In this document: positions 30,542 through 38,929 of the stretch, in pieces
How the letters are laid out: every line of letters begins with the position of its first letter
Position numbering within the stretch: the first letter of the stretch is position 1
Translations under genes and position numbers: made by a program
Source of the DNA: Flavobacterium sp.
GTDB lineage: Bacteria; Bacteroidota; Bacteroidia; Flavobacteriales; Flavobacteriaceae
DNA length: 64,000 bases
NCBI RefSeq assembly: GCF_027484705.1
Contig: NZ_JAIXSL010000017.1
Location: 1 to 64,000, forward strand
Direction: 5' to 3'
Notes under the pieces: model-generated
Databases searched by the model: none
What the model was told of the DNA's origin: nothing
The model's input: only the letters and a program-made list of their open reading frames with translations

Positions 30542-33364
30542 TTAAGCCGCTAAAACCTCATTTAATTCCTTAATGATTCCATCAGTATCTTCTCCAAACA
30601 ACTGCCACATTTTACTCAACCCACCTTCGGCGTTAAACGGTGGCAAATCAAAATCATCCTTCTCTACGCAAAAGCTATTAGCCACATAGTCTTTCATCAT
30701 CCGCAGCCAATGCATTTGTTGTTCTGTAAACGCATTGTGTTGTCCGGCATTTTTCTTAAAAATCCATTCCTGAAAATTGCGGTCAACGGTTTTGTCATAA
30801 CCCGTAAGACATTCATCGGTTCCGATCACTTTGCGCAACAACGACACGAGCAACACCAATTCTTGTTTGGGTTTTTCGGTACGCGGCATGCGTTTGATTA
30901 GTTTGCTTTCTGCTTCGGTATCTTCCTGTGTGGCAAACGCATCCCACAACGTATTGAGTTTTATGGTTGGCTTTTCTGAAAGCAGTAAATCATATAATTC
31001 CTTAATCATTTTATAAGTCAGGCTTCGGTTGCGGAAGTCCTGAGTGTAAAAAATTTGCAAGGCCGTAATTTCATCCTTATGCTGGTAAATCCATTGTTTG
31101 AAATCGATTATCAGTTTGTCGGCGGCTTCTGCATGGTCTTTCACCCATCCAATTTTGGTGATGGCATCGATATTCACAACATCAATAATCTGGTCGTATT
31201 TTTTACGGATATCTACTATAAAATCGCGCAGCTCAGGATTGTGAAATACGGCAACGGCATCTTCAATCAATTGTTGGTTGGCTTTGTTGAGTGCTTTTTT
31301 AATTTCGATAGGAGCGTGGCCTCGCATGCCGCTTCGGATATCGATTTCTGACTGCGCAAGTACATCAGGATCATAAGCATGCAACAATTGCTTGACAATT
31401 TGGTTAATCGTGAGCCCGTTAGCTTTCTCGCTAAACTGTTGTTTGTCTTTGTCCTTAAGTTGCTTATCCAATCGAATCAAGCGGTTGGCTAAGGTCGTTA
31501 ACATGTCTTCTGAGGTATTGCCCATAGCTACACTGGTCAAAACATCTTTCAGGGATATTCCGGGTAACTTTTCTAATGGGCGGCTGTCGGTTTTCTGTGA
31601 TTGTTCGACACCAATAGCATCGATAATCACAAAATGGTCTTTGCTGTATTTGGCAGTCGGAGTGCCTTTCGCTTTGAGTTCTTCCACTGTGCAAGTGCGT
31701 GTGCCACGTCCTTTCATTTGTTCGTAATAGGAACGGCTTTTCACATCGCGCATAAACAGTAAAACTTCGAGCGGTCTGATGTCGGTTCCGGTGGCAATCA
31801 TATCAACTGTAACGGCAATGCGTGGGTAATAATCATTGCGGAATTGTTGTAAGACCGACTTTGGATCTTCGACACTGCGGTACGTAATCTTTTTGCAGAA
31901 CTTGTTTTCTTCGCCAAACTCTTCGCGCACAATGTCAATGATATCTTCGGCATGGCTATCGGTCTTAGCGAATATCAATAGTTTGGGTACTTCAAACGCT
32001 CCTTTACTATCAACACGGTCATGAAACATGGCAGGCAAATTGTCTTTAGTGGCTCTGATGATGGTTCTGATCGTGCTTGGGTTTACAATATCTTTGTCTA
32101 ATTGTTTGCCGCTGTATACTTCATCTTCATCCAAGGCTTCCCAAAACTTTTTTCTAGTAAGACGTTCACGTTTATCTACTTGTTCGCCCATTTTAATGAC
32201 ATTGCCGTTTTTGGTAATTTCGGTTTCAATGGTAAACACATTATAGGGCACCAAAACACCATCAATGACGGCTTTTTCATAACCGTAATCTGAAACAAGG
32301 TTCTGATTAAAATACCCGAAAGTTCTGTTGTCGGGTGTGGCGGTTAATCCGATTTGGAACACATCGAAATAGTCCAGTACTTGTTTCCATAAATTGTAAA
32401 TACTGCGGTGGCATTCATCAATAACGACAAAATCGAAGAACTCCATCGGTACCTTTTCATTGTAGCCTACGGGAATCGGTTCTTTGGGTTCAAAGCGAGT
32501 TTCGTTGGGGTTTTCTTCTTCGGCACTTTCATCGAGTTCCGTTTCCTTCAAAATAGAATACATGCGTTGAATGGTACTTATATATACTTGGCTGTCGTTC
32601 GGAATAAATGAACTGTTCAAACGGGTTACACCATACAATTCGGTAAACAAACGGTTGTCTTCTTGGGCGGTGAAGGCTCGAAATTCACCTTCGGCTTGTT
32701 CGCCTAAGTTCTTCGTATCTACTAGAAAAAGGATGCGTTTGGCTTTGGCGTATTTTAATAAGCGGTAAACAAACGTAATCGCGGTAAAGGTTTTACCCGA
32801 ACCCGTTGCCATTTGAATTAAGGCTTTTGGGCGCTGGTCTTTAAAAGAGTTTTCAAGGTTGTTGATTGCGGTTATCTGACAATCGCGCAAGCCATCAACG
32901 GGCAGGGCAGGAAGGTTGTGCAATCGGGTGCGTAGTGTTTTGGTTTGGCTCAGCCACTGAACAAAAGTTTCAGGACGATGAAATGTAAACACATTGCGCG
33001 AGCGGGGTTTTAAATCCCTGTAATCGGTAAAACGGGTTATCTCGCCAGTACTTTCGTATACAAAAGGCAAAGGGTCATTGTTGAGTAATCGAAGTTTTGC
33101 GTTGGCATATTGAGTAGACTGGTCTTCCACAGAAGTCAGGCGAACCCCTTCTTCTTCGCGCTTTGCTTCAATGATTCCGACTGGTTTTTTATCAACAAAC
33201 AAAACATAATCAGCAGGGCCAATATCGGTTTGGTATTCGCGAATGGCTACGCCTAATCCTGCGGCAAGATTAAATTTCTTCTTAACCTGAATAATCCAAC
33301 CACACGCAAGCAATTGCTTGTCGATATGATCGCGGGCGATTTGCTCAGGATTCTGGTTAATCAT
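30542..33364 (-). CDS. hsdR: Type I restriction endonuclease subunit (HsdR)
   Basis: The motor and nuclease subunit, 940 residues from the ATG at 33364 (MINQNPEQIA); the longer frame to 33394 runs into the promoter. Domains: N-terminal PD-(D/E)xK nuclease ('YQTDIGPADYVLFVDKKPVGIIEAK', catalytic Glu66 and Lys68), then superfamily 2 helicase with Walker A 'ATGSGKT' (186-192), DECH box (316-319) and 'FQIGLTATPDNRTFGYF' and a type III-type C-terminal EcoEI_R_C-like domain. It is the first gene of the operon and translocates DNA using ATP before cutting at a distance. No frameshift or active-site loss is visible, so the restriction system looks intact. Confidence 0.95.
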   Translation of the reverse strand: MINQNPEQIARDHIDKQLLACGWIIQVKKKFNLAAGLGVAIREYQTDIGPADYVLFVDKKPVGIIEAKREEEGVRLTSVEDQSTQYANAKLRLLNNDPLPFVYESTGEITRFTDYRDLKPRSRNVFTFHRPETFVQWLSQTKTLRTRLHNLPALPVDGLRDCQITAINNLENSFKDQRPKALIQMATGSGKTFTAITFVYRLLKYAKAKRILFLVDTKNLGEQAEGEFRAFTAQEDNRLFTELYGVTRLNSSFIPNDSQVYISTIQRMYSILKETELDESAEEENPNETRFEPKEPIPVGYNEKVPMEFFDFVVIDECHRSIYNLWKQVLDYFDVFQIGLTATPDNRTFGYFNQNLVSDYGYEKAVIDGVLVPYNVFTIETEITKNGNVIKMGEQVDKRERLTRKKFWEALDEDEVYSGKQLDKDIVNPSTIRTIIRATKDNLPAMFHDRVDSKGAFEVPKLLIFAKTDSHAEDIIDIVREEFGEENKFCKKITYRSVEDPKSVLQQFRNDYYPRIAVTVDMIATGTDIRPLEVLLFMRDVKSRSYYEQMKGRGTRTCTVEELKAKGTPTAKYSKDHFVIIDAIGVEQSQKTDSRPLEKLPGISLKDVLTSVAMGNTSEDMLTTLANRLIRLDKQLKDKDKQQFSEKANGLTINQIVKQLLHAYDPDVLAQSEIDIRSGMRGHAPIEIKKALNKANQQLIEDAVAVFHNPELRDFIVDIRKKYDQIIDVVNIDAITKIGWVKDHAEAADKLIIDFKQWIYQHKDEITALQIFYTQDFRNRSLTYKMIKELYDLLLSEKPTIKLNTLWDAFATQEDTEAESKLIKRMPRTEKPKQELVLLVSLLRKVIGTDECLTGYDKTVDRNFQEWIFKKNAGQHNAFTEQQMHWLRMMKDYVANSFCVEKDDFDLPPFNAEGGLSKMWQLFGEDTDGIIKELNEVLAA

Positions 33365-33382
33365 GGTTTGTGATAGTTTCAC

Positions 33383-33390
33383 CAAACATA
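33383..33390 (-). promoter_or_regulatory. Promoter -7 element of the hsdR operon
   Basis: Gene-sense TATGTTTG (Bacteroidota consensus TAnnTTTG), with a TTG-containing stretch about 20 bases further upstream as a weak -33 element. The predicted start would leave a leader of about 10 bases before the ATG at 33364, so it supports that start. Confidence 0.5.
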
Positions 33391-33544
33391 CCAATAAATA
33401 CCCATACCAACAATAGTATTTATACTGAATTTGAAAGGTGTTTTTACCGCGTTAATACGTAATAATCAATAAAAGTTATTGATGGCATGACCTTATCAAA
33501 AAAATGCAATCTTCACCCAATACGCTATTGATAACGTATAGAAA

Positions 33545-33830
33545 AACGTCATCAATTATCAATAAGTTCAACTCTACGCGAGCCCCGTCCTCATATTTTC
33601 TCCGTAGTAAATCACGCAACGCATTTTAAGCAAGGCAGAAGAAAGTGACCACGGAGTTGAGGAGGCACGACGAACGGCTGTGGTCGCGCGGCGGAAAATG
33701 GGTTGCGATGATTTACAGGCGAAAATATGAAGACTTGATCTTTTGTTTCTTTTGCATCAAGGCAAAAGAAAGAAACGTCAATAATAGAAAAAGGTGTTTG
33801 CTGAAGCTCCTCCGTCAATTTGCATCAAAG
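33545..33830. repeat. Intergenic modular repeat, copy 7 (reverse orientation)
   Basis: Compared with copies 1-6 it reads on the other strand: it opens with 'catcaattatcaataagttcaactctacgcgagccccgtcctcatattttc', then 'cgtagtaaatcacgcaacgcattttaagc', a block with 'cgacgaacggctgtggtcgcgcgg', and the 'cttgatcttttgtttcttttgcatcaaggcaaaagaaag' module. It lacks the hairpin module. It lies upstream of hsdR and downstream of the M61-like gene. The rest of the 500-base gap holds only a small ATCAATAA/TTATTGAT dyad at about 33472-33490. Confidence 0.68.
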
Positions 33831-33864
33831 CAAAAAAAAAGAATAATATAACAGCACATTGTTT

Positions 33865-35355
33865 CTATTTCAAAATATACTTACGCACCACTTCATCATC
33901 ACCCACAATCCTAGGTATATTCTCAACAAACTCAACCCTAAACCCATCAATCAAATCAACATCACGCAACTCAAAATCCAACCCACTAATAATATGTTTT
34001 TGAAAAAAATAAGAGAGGTCTTTACCAAGATATTTCTGAGCCATTTCTAAAAATAACTCATCCGTAAACTTCCTGTTTTCAGTAGTACAAATTTTTAAAA
34101 GATCCCTCATCAAATCATCTAAAGATTTAGTGTAATTACTTTTCTTCAAAATTTGATTGTCCAACCAAAAAGCAAAAATAGCGCCTCTTCTGTAGGGTAT
34201 TTTTTCAATATTCCGGTTCTTCCAAAAGTCCTCTTTAATCACATAATTGGGTTTGTTTCTCTCTGGATTTTCCCAATGCGCTTTGATGACATCTTTGTTA
34301 AAACCATCAAGCCATTCTTTCAAAGTAATGTCCTGATTTCGCAGCCTGTTTTTGTAGGCGTAATAATCGGTAAATCCTTCGCTAAACCAATAATTCAACT
34401 CTTCATTTCGCATGGGGATTTTCCCGCCAATCCAATCGTGCATCATTTCGTGATTGAAGATGTAATTCATAGTCGGAAAGTGATTAAACGGATTGTTTGA
34501 AGATTGAATCAAAAACCCGTTTTTCACACCGGAGCCTGTGATGCTTTGGCCTTTATAGATGCTATCTGTTTGTGTCATGGTTGGCGTCATAATCACCGTG
34601 TAATAATCAAAATTATTGTCGTTCCAAAACGCTCTTTGGCTTGGAATGGTCTTTTTCAAGGCAGTAAAAAGGTTGTCGTCCGTATATGCTCCAAGCCATG
34701 TTCCTCTGATGGCAAAATAAACGGTTTTTTTCAGGTAGTTGAAGGATTTGATTCTGTAGTCTCCACCAACAAATAAGGAATTATAAAACGCACTCCAAAG
34801 TTTTACTTTTAAGGTTTGTTTTACTTGCTGTGATCCGAAGGTGTTGTGGATGATGAAGTTTTTGGGAAAATTCAACCATTCAATGTCCGCAATAATTTCA
34901 GGGTCGTCAATATTAGATTCGAATATTTCTTCAGGAATAACGAACAAACTTTGTCCTAAAATATGGAAATAGTTTTTTTGCAGCAGCGGTCTGTTTTTTG
35001 ATTTCGGGCTTTCTTCTTTAAGGTCTTGTATGATGTGGTATGAAAAACGGATGTTTTTTTCTTTGGGATGATACACGACGATTCTGTTGCTATCGGCTAC
35101 AATTTTAAAAGCGTATTTAGGATTTTCTTCTTGTATCAGTTTCAAACAGTTGGTGAGATTCGTTTCTCCCCAAACTTCGTTGGAATATTGAAAATAGGTG
35201 GAGTCTGTTGCTTTTTTTGAAGTAAATGAGATTTCGATTTTCAACCCTTCATGTTCGATTTGGTCCGTATAAAATACTTTGTAGTGTATTTTGGTTTGTC
35301 CGAAAGTTAAAGCGCTCGTGAATGTAAAGATTAAAAGTAGTAGAACATTTTTCAT
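33865..35355 (-). CDS. Exported M61-like zinc metallopeptidase
   Basis: A 496-residue protein with a signal peptide (about residues 1-19). It has the zinc motif HEMMH (302-306), and the downstream glutamate ligand in 'YWFSEGFTDYYAYK' (Glu326), a spacing typical of gluzincins such as M61 and M1. The N-terminal half is beta-rich, as in M61 glycyl aminopeptidase-like proteins. It probably acts on peptides outside the cytoplasm. Single gene; 40 bases separate it from the aminotransferase gene upstream, and the two may be co-transcribed. Confidence 0.78.
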   Translation of the reverse strand: MKNVLLLLIFTFTSALTFGQTKIHYKVFYTDQIEHEGLKIEISFTSKKATDSTYFQYSNEVWGETNLTNCLKLIQEENPKYAFKIVADSNRIVVYHPKEKNIRFSYHIIQDLKEESPKSKNRPLLQKNYFHILGQSLFVIPEEIFESNIDDPEIIADIEWLNFPKNFIIHNTFGSQQVKQTLKVKLWSAFYNSLFVGGDYRIKSFNYLKKTVYFAIRGTWLGAYTDDNLFTALKKTIPSQRAFWNDNNFDYYTVIMTPTMTQTDSIYKGQSITGSGVKNGFLIQSSNNPFNHFPTMNYIFNHEMMHDWIGGKIPMRNEELNYWFSEGFTDYYAYKNRLRNQDITLKEWLDGFNKDVIKAHWENPERNKPNYVIKEDFWKNRNIEKIPYRRGAIFAFWLDNQILKKSNYTKSLDDLMRDLLKICTTENRKFTDELFLEMAQKYLGKDLSYFFQKHIISGLDFELRDVDLIDGFRVEFVENIPRIVGDDEVVRKYILK

Positions 35356-35395
35356 TTTTCTGTAAGTTTCTTGCCTTTCGTCAGGTGTTTTATAT

Positions 35396-36496
35396 TTACG
35401 CTAAAGCTTTGATAAATTGTTTCATTTCCGCCATGGTGCCGATGGTAATTCTTGACCATTTTCCGTTTTCTTCGTATATCTTTGTCCCAAGAATATGGTT
35501 CTTTTTTAACTGCTCAAAAAAGTCTTTGTTGTAATTTTCTAATGAAAAATAGACAAAATTTGTATGCGACGCAATACAACGTATTTTTAAATGCTCCAAT
35601 TGTTCCATCGTGTATTGTCTTACTTCATGGTTAAATGCCATGGTATCGGTTACAAATTTATCATCCTTTAATGATGCTAGAGCGCCTGCAGCCGAGACAA
35701 CACTGAGACTGCCGTTGGCAGAAAATTGCAGTTGACTTATTGCCGTTATAGTATCAGGATGCGCTATGGCATATCCGATACGCGAACCTGCTAAACCATA
35801 TATTTTTGAGAAGGTTTTGGCAATGATTAGGTTTCTATTTTCCGTTACAAGGCTTGCCACTGAGGGTTGGTCTGTAAAATCCAGGTAAGCCTCATCGACT
35901 AAAACTTTTGTTCTTTTGGTGGCTTCATTGATGAAATTTAGTAATGTTTCACTGGCGCAAATGGTCCCCGTTGGATTATTAGGATTGCAGATGTAAATCA
36001 ATTTCGTGTCAGCATCAATGGCCTTTAACATGGCTGATAAATCATGTTTTTTATCAGCCGCTAATGGGATGGCAATTTTTTTAAGACCTGCTTGTTCCGC
36101 GGTTACGGTCCAATAATCAAACGTAGTTTCCGCTATAATTAAATTCCCTGATGCTTTAGAGCAATACAAGGCCACTAAATTTAAAATTTCAGAGGAACCC
36201 GCGCCCAATAAGATGTTTTGGGTAGTTAAATGATGCTTTTGGGCAATTTTTTCAAGAAGTTCGTCCAACAAGTCCCAATCATAGCGATTGCTGACGTTGA
36301 TACTATTACGCATGGCATTTCTTGCCGATGGAGATGGACCGTAAGGATTTTCGTTTGACCTTAACCGAATCAGGCTTTCCTTTTTTTCTTCAATGAGGTT
36401 TTCTGTTGTTGGAATGGCAAAACGCTCCAACGGCATAACGCCTATACCTACAATCCCTAAACCTGTTTGCTTTAACCAGTTTCTCCGATGATTCAT
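35396..36496 (-). CDS. Tat-signal PLP-dependent aminotransferase (HisC-like)
   Basis: A class I/II aminotransferase of the histidinol-phosphate type, 366 residues. The start 'MNHRRNWLKQTGLGIVGIGVMPL' has twin arginines followed by a weakly hydrophobic stretch, as in Tat signals. It has 'LRSNENPYGPSPSA' (45-58), 'NPNNPTG' (171-177), 'DEAYLDF' (201-207), the PLP lysine in 'KTFSKIYGLAGSRIGYA' (Lys231) and the phosphate-binding Arg239. It would fold with cofactor in the cytoplasm and then be exported. The reaction is unknown; HisC function is unlikely outside a his operon and with a leader. Confidence 0.85.
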   Translation of the reverse strand: MNHRRNWLKQTGLGIVGIGVMPLERFAIPTTENLIEEKKESLIRLRSNENPYGPSPSARNAMRNSINVSNRYDWDLLDELLEKIAQKHHLTTQNILLGAGSSEILNLVALYCSKASGNLIIAETTFDYWTVTAEQAGLKKIAIPLAADKKHDLSAMLKAIDADTKLIYICNPNNPTGTICASETLLNFINEATKRTKVLVDEAYLDFTDQPSVASLVTENRNLIIAKTFSKIYGLAGSRIGYAIAHPDTITAISQLQFSANGSLSVVSAAGALASLKDDKFVTDTMAFNHEVRQYTMEQLEHLKIRCIASHTNFVYFSLENYNKDFFEQLKKNHILGTKIYEENGKWSRITIGTMAEMKQFIKALA

Positions 36497-36567
36497 AATT
36501 TTTAATATAAAATAAACACCCTGTTTTAAGATCAGACAATAGGTTGGTTTATTTTGGATTTGTTACA

Positions 36568-36589
36568 ATTCGTTTAGTGATTCGTTTAG
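36568..36589. promoter_or_regulatory. Direct repeats upstream of the ABC transporter operon
   Basis: ATTCGTTTAG occurs twice (36568-36577 and 36580-36589), 12 bases apart, about 30-50 bases before the ATG at 36618. Around them, 'ggttggttt' (36542-36550) and 'aaaccaatc' (36600-36608) are near inverse copies. They may be a regulator site for the ABC operon, or for the divergent aminotransferase gene. No regulator is coded next to it. Confidence 0.33.
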
Positions 36590-36617
36590 GGAACAAGCAA
36601 ACCAATCTGATATACCT

Positions 36618-37535
36618 ATGAACCAACTTATTGTAAACATCAAAAATCTCCATTTTTCTTATCATAAAACAAAACAGGATATTGAAAATTTGGAACTAAA
36701 AATTCCTAAAGGAAGTATTTATGGATTTCTGGGACCCAATGGTTCCGGAAAAAGTACCACCATTCGTTTGATGCTGGGATTGTTAAAGAAAAATTCAGGC
36801 ACCGTGGTTCTTTTCGGTCAAACATTTAATAGTAAAACCAGACTTCAAATTTTAAACAGAGTGGGAGCCTTAATCGAGAACCCTTCTTTATACGATCATT
36901 TAGATGCGGTTGATCATTTAAGAATAGCAGCCAACTATCGCCAGAATATAGCATTTACTAGAATAGATGAAGTATTAGAAATTGTCAAACTAACACAAGC
37001 AAAAAACAAGAAAATAAAAGAATACTCTTTAGGTATGAAGCAACGTTTAGGATTGGCGATTTCATTGTTAAGTAATCCTGAGCTCATCATTTTAGACGAG
37101 CCAACCAATGGTTTAGACCCGAAAGGAATTATTGAAATGAGAACACTGATTAAAGACTTAAATAAAAAATACGGGACTACCATATTTATTTCCAGTCATC
37201 TATTAAGTGAAATAGAAAAAACGTGCACACACGTAGGTATTATCAGAGATGGTAAAATGTTATACCAAGATACGGTGGCTGGTTTAAAAGAATCTCAGGG
37301 GACCAACCTTAAAATAGCTATTGAAGTAGATAAGCCCACAGAAGCTCTGTCCGTTCTAAAGAATTTGAAAATGGAGCATAGCGCTTTACTTGATGATCTT
37401 TTACAGATTGAGGTCAAAAATAAAGAAGAAATTACAGCAGTGATCGATATTTTAAGAGCTGAAAGAATAAATGTTTATCAAGTGTCAATTAAAAACGATC
37501 TCGAAGAACTTTTTTTATCCCTAACTGAAAACTAA
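36618..37535 (+). CDS. ABC transporter ATP-binding protein (bacitracin/lantibiotic type)
   Basis: A 305-residue ATPase, cytoplasmic side of the membrane. Walker A 'GPNGSGKST' (39-47), signature 'YSLGMKQRLGLA' (136-147), Walker B 'LIILDEPTNGLD' (156-167), and the switch histidine in 'FISSHLLSEIEK'. After residue about 220 comes an extra C-terminal region, as in BcrA-type ATPases. With the permease that starts 5 bases later it forms an exporter, possibly for a peptide antibiotic or to keep immunity; the substrate is unknown. Confidence 0.93.
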   Translation: MNQLIVNIKNLHFSYHKTKQDIENLELKIPKGSIYGFLGPNGSGKSTTIRLMLGLLKKNSGTVVLFGQTFNSKTRLQILNRVGALIENPSLYDHLDAVDHLRIAANYRQNIAFTRIDEVLEIVKLTQAKNKKIKEYSLGMKQRLGLAISLLSNPELIILDEPTNGLDPKGIIEMRTLIKDLNKKYGTTIFISSHLLSEIEKTCTHVGIIRDGKMLYQDTVAGLKESQGTNLKIAIEVDKPTEALSVLKNLKMEHSALLDDLLQIEVKNKEEITAVIDILRAERINVYQVSIKNDLEELFLSLTEN

Positions 37536-37540
37536 AAATT

Positions 37541-38323
37541 ATGACAGCAGTATCATGCTACGTATCAAGCATAAAAAATGAATTCATCAAGTTAAAAAGA
37601 ACATTTGCTTTTTGGCTTACGATGATTAGCGCAGTACTTTTTCCTATACTATTTTTCATAGCATTTTTCATAAAACATAAAACAAACAATCCTAAAATTG
37701 GCGTAAATCCTTGGGATTATTTTATGACGGTTCAGATTGAAAATTCTACGCCTTTTTTTATACCCATGTTTATTGTGTTAATTACAGGTTTAATCATGCA
37801 AATAGAACATAAATCATCAGGAATGAAGCATTTATTCGCTTTGCCTATCCCTAAATGGAGTATCTATTTTGGAAAATTAACCATAGTAATTTTCGCTATA
37901 ATTACTACTTATATCTATTATTATTTAGCCATTTTATTATCAGGATTTTTATTAGGGATAGTGCATCCAGATTTGGCTTTTTTGAATTTTCAGCCAGAAC
38001 ATTTAAAATACATCAAAATGCTATTGATTTCCTTTGCGGCTTCTTTAGGAATTATCGGAATTCAATTTTGGTTAAGTTTTAGATATAAAAATTTTGTTGT
38101 CCCTTTAGGATTTGGGATGTTTTTAGCCATTATTGGGATCATTGTTTCTCAAGCGCCACAATCTATTTGTTTCCCTTATTCTTTTAGTGTATTAGCTGTT
38201 TCTTTAGGGGATAAAATGCCTTTGATTTTTGGTATTTCATCGGTTACCGTTTTTAGCTTAGTCTGTTTTTTGGTAACCAGTATCTTGGGTTACATTCATA
38301 TAAAACAATTAAATATCCAATGA
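37541..38323 (+). CDS. ABC transporter permease (ABC-2/BcrB-like)
   Basis: A 260-residue membrane protein with about six hydrophobic helices. It starts 'SSIKNEFIKLKRTFAFWLTMISAVLFPILFFIAFFI' and has 'MQIEHKSSGMKHLFALPIPKWSIYFGKL', the text typical of the lantibiotic-immunity/ABC-2 permeases. It is the partner of the ATPase upstream. Transcription ends into repeat copy 8, which carries a terminator hairpin. Confidence 0.88.
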   Translation: MTAVSCYVSSIKNEFIKLKRTFAFWLTMISAVLFPILFFIAFFIKHKTNNPKIGVNPWDYFMTVQIENSTPFFIPMFIVLITGLIMQIEHKSSGMKHLFALPIPKWSIYFGKLTIVIFAIITTYIYYYLAILLSGFLLGIVHPDLAFLNFQPEHLKYIKMLLISFAASLGIIGIQFWLSFRYKNFVVPLGFGMFLAIIGIIVSQAPQSICFPYSFSVLAVSLGDKMPLIFGISSVTVFSLVCFLVTSILGYIHIKQLNIQ

Positions 38324-38384
38324 GCATTTGTTTAAATAACCTCAATAGGGTATAAGCCAAATCCTATTAAACCACAAGATAAAA

Positions 38385-38915
38385 CGCCATTGATTATCGA
38401 TTAGTCCAACCTACCACGAGCCCTGTCTTATTATTTTCTTCGTCGTAAATCACTCAATGCATTTTGCGCGTTGGAGGATGGGAGCAACCCCGGAGTTGAG
38501 GAGAGGGCTGAGCGTTAAGAAAATGTCCGGTGGACATTTTTAGCGAAGAGCCAGGAGGTGCGCTGGCCGAACGAACGGCTGGGGTTGCGATAGGGAAAAT
38601 GGATTGGGATGATTTACAGAATAAAATAATCAGACTTGATTTTTTGTTTCTTTTAGCTCACCAAGATTTCATTTGTCATAGGTGTTCGCTGAATCTCCTA
38701 CGTCGATTTGCATCAAGGCAAAAGAAAGAGAAAAGTAAAACAGTTACGTAAGCGTCATAATCAAAGACTTAATCTTTTGTTTCTTTTAGCTCACCAAGAT
38801 TTTATTTGTCACCGGTGTTCGCTGAATCTCCTACGTCGATTTGCATCAAGACAAAAGAAAGTCATTAGCACAACAATTACATAAACGCAATAATCAAAGA
38901 CTTGCTCTTTTGTTT
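38385..38915. repeat. Intergenic modular repeat, copy 8 (reverse orientation)
   Basis: A long copy filling the 606-base gap between two converging genes. It opens 'cattgattatcgattagtccaacctaccacgagccctgtc', like copy 7, then has the hairpin module at 38520-38541, the 'gaacggctggggttgcgataggg' block and two successive units of the 'cttttgtttcttttagctcaccaagat...caccggtgttcgctgaatctcctacgtcgatttgcatcaag' type (38640-38725 and 38775-38850), each about 75 bases and nearly identical. No gene is supported. Confidence 0.72.
38520..38541. terminator. Bidirectional-type terminator hairpin in repeat copy 8
   Basis: AAATGTCC-GGT-GGACATTT, a perfect 8-bp stem with A before and TTTTT after. It lies between converging genes (ABC permease and the serine hydrolase). 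Confidence 0.55.
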
Positions 38916-38929
38916 AAAGGTAGCACTTA

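Noticed and set aside
35396..36496. Assigning hisC
   Set aside because: No his genes are nearby, and the Tat-type leader argues against a histidine biosynthesis role.
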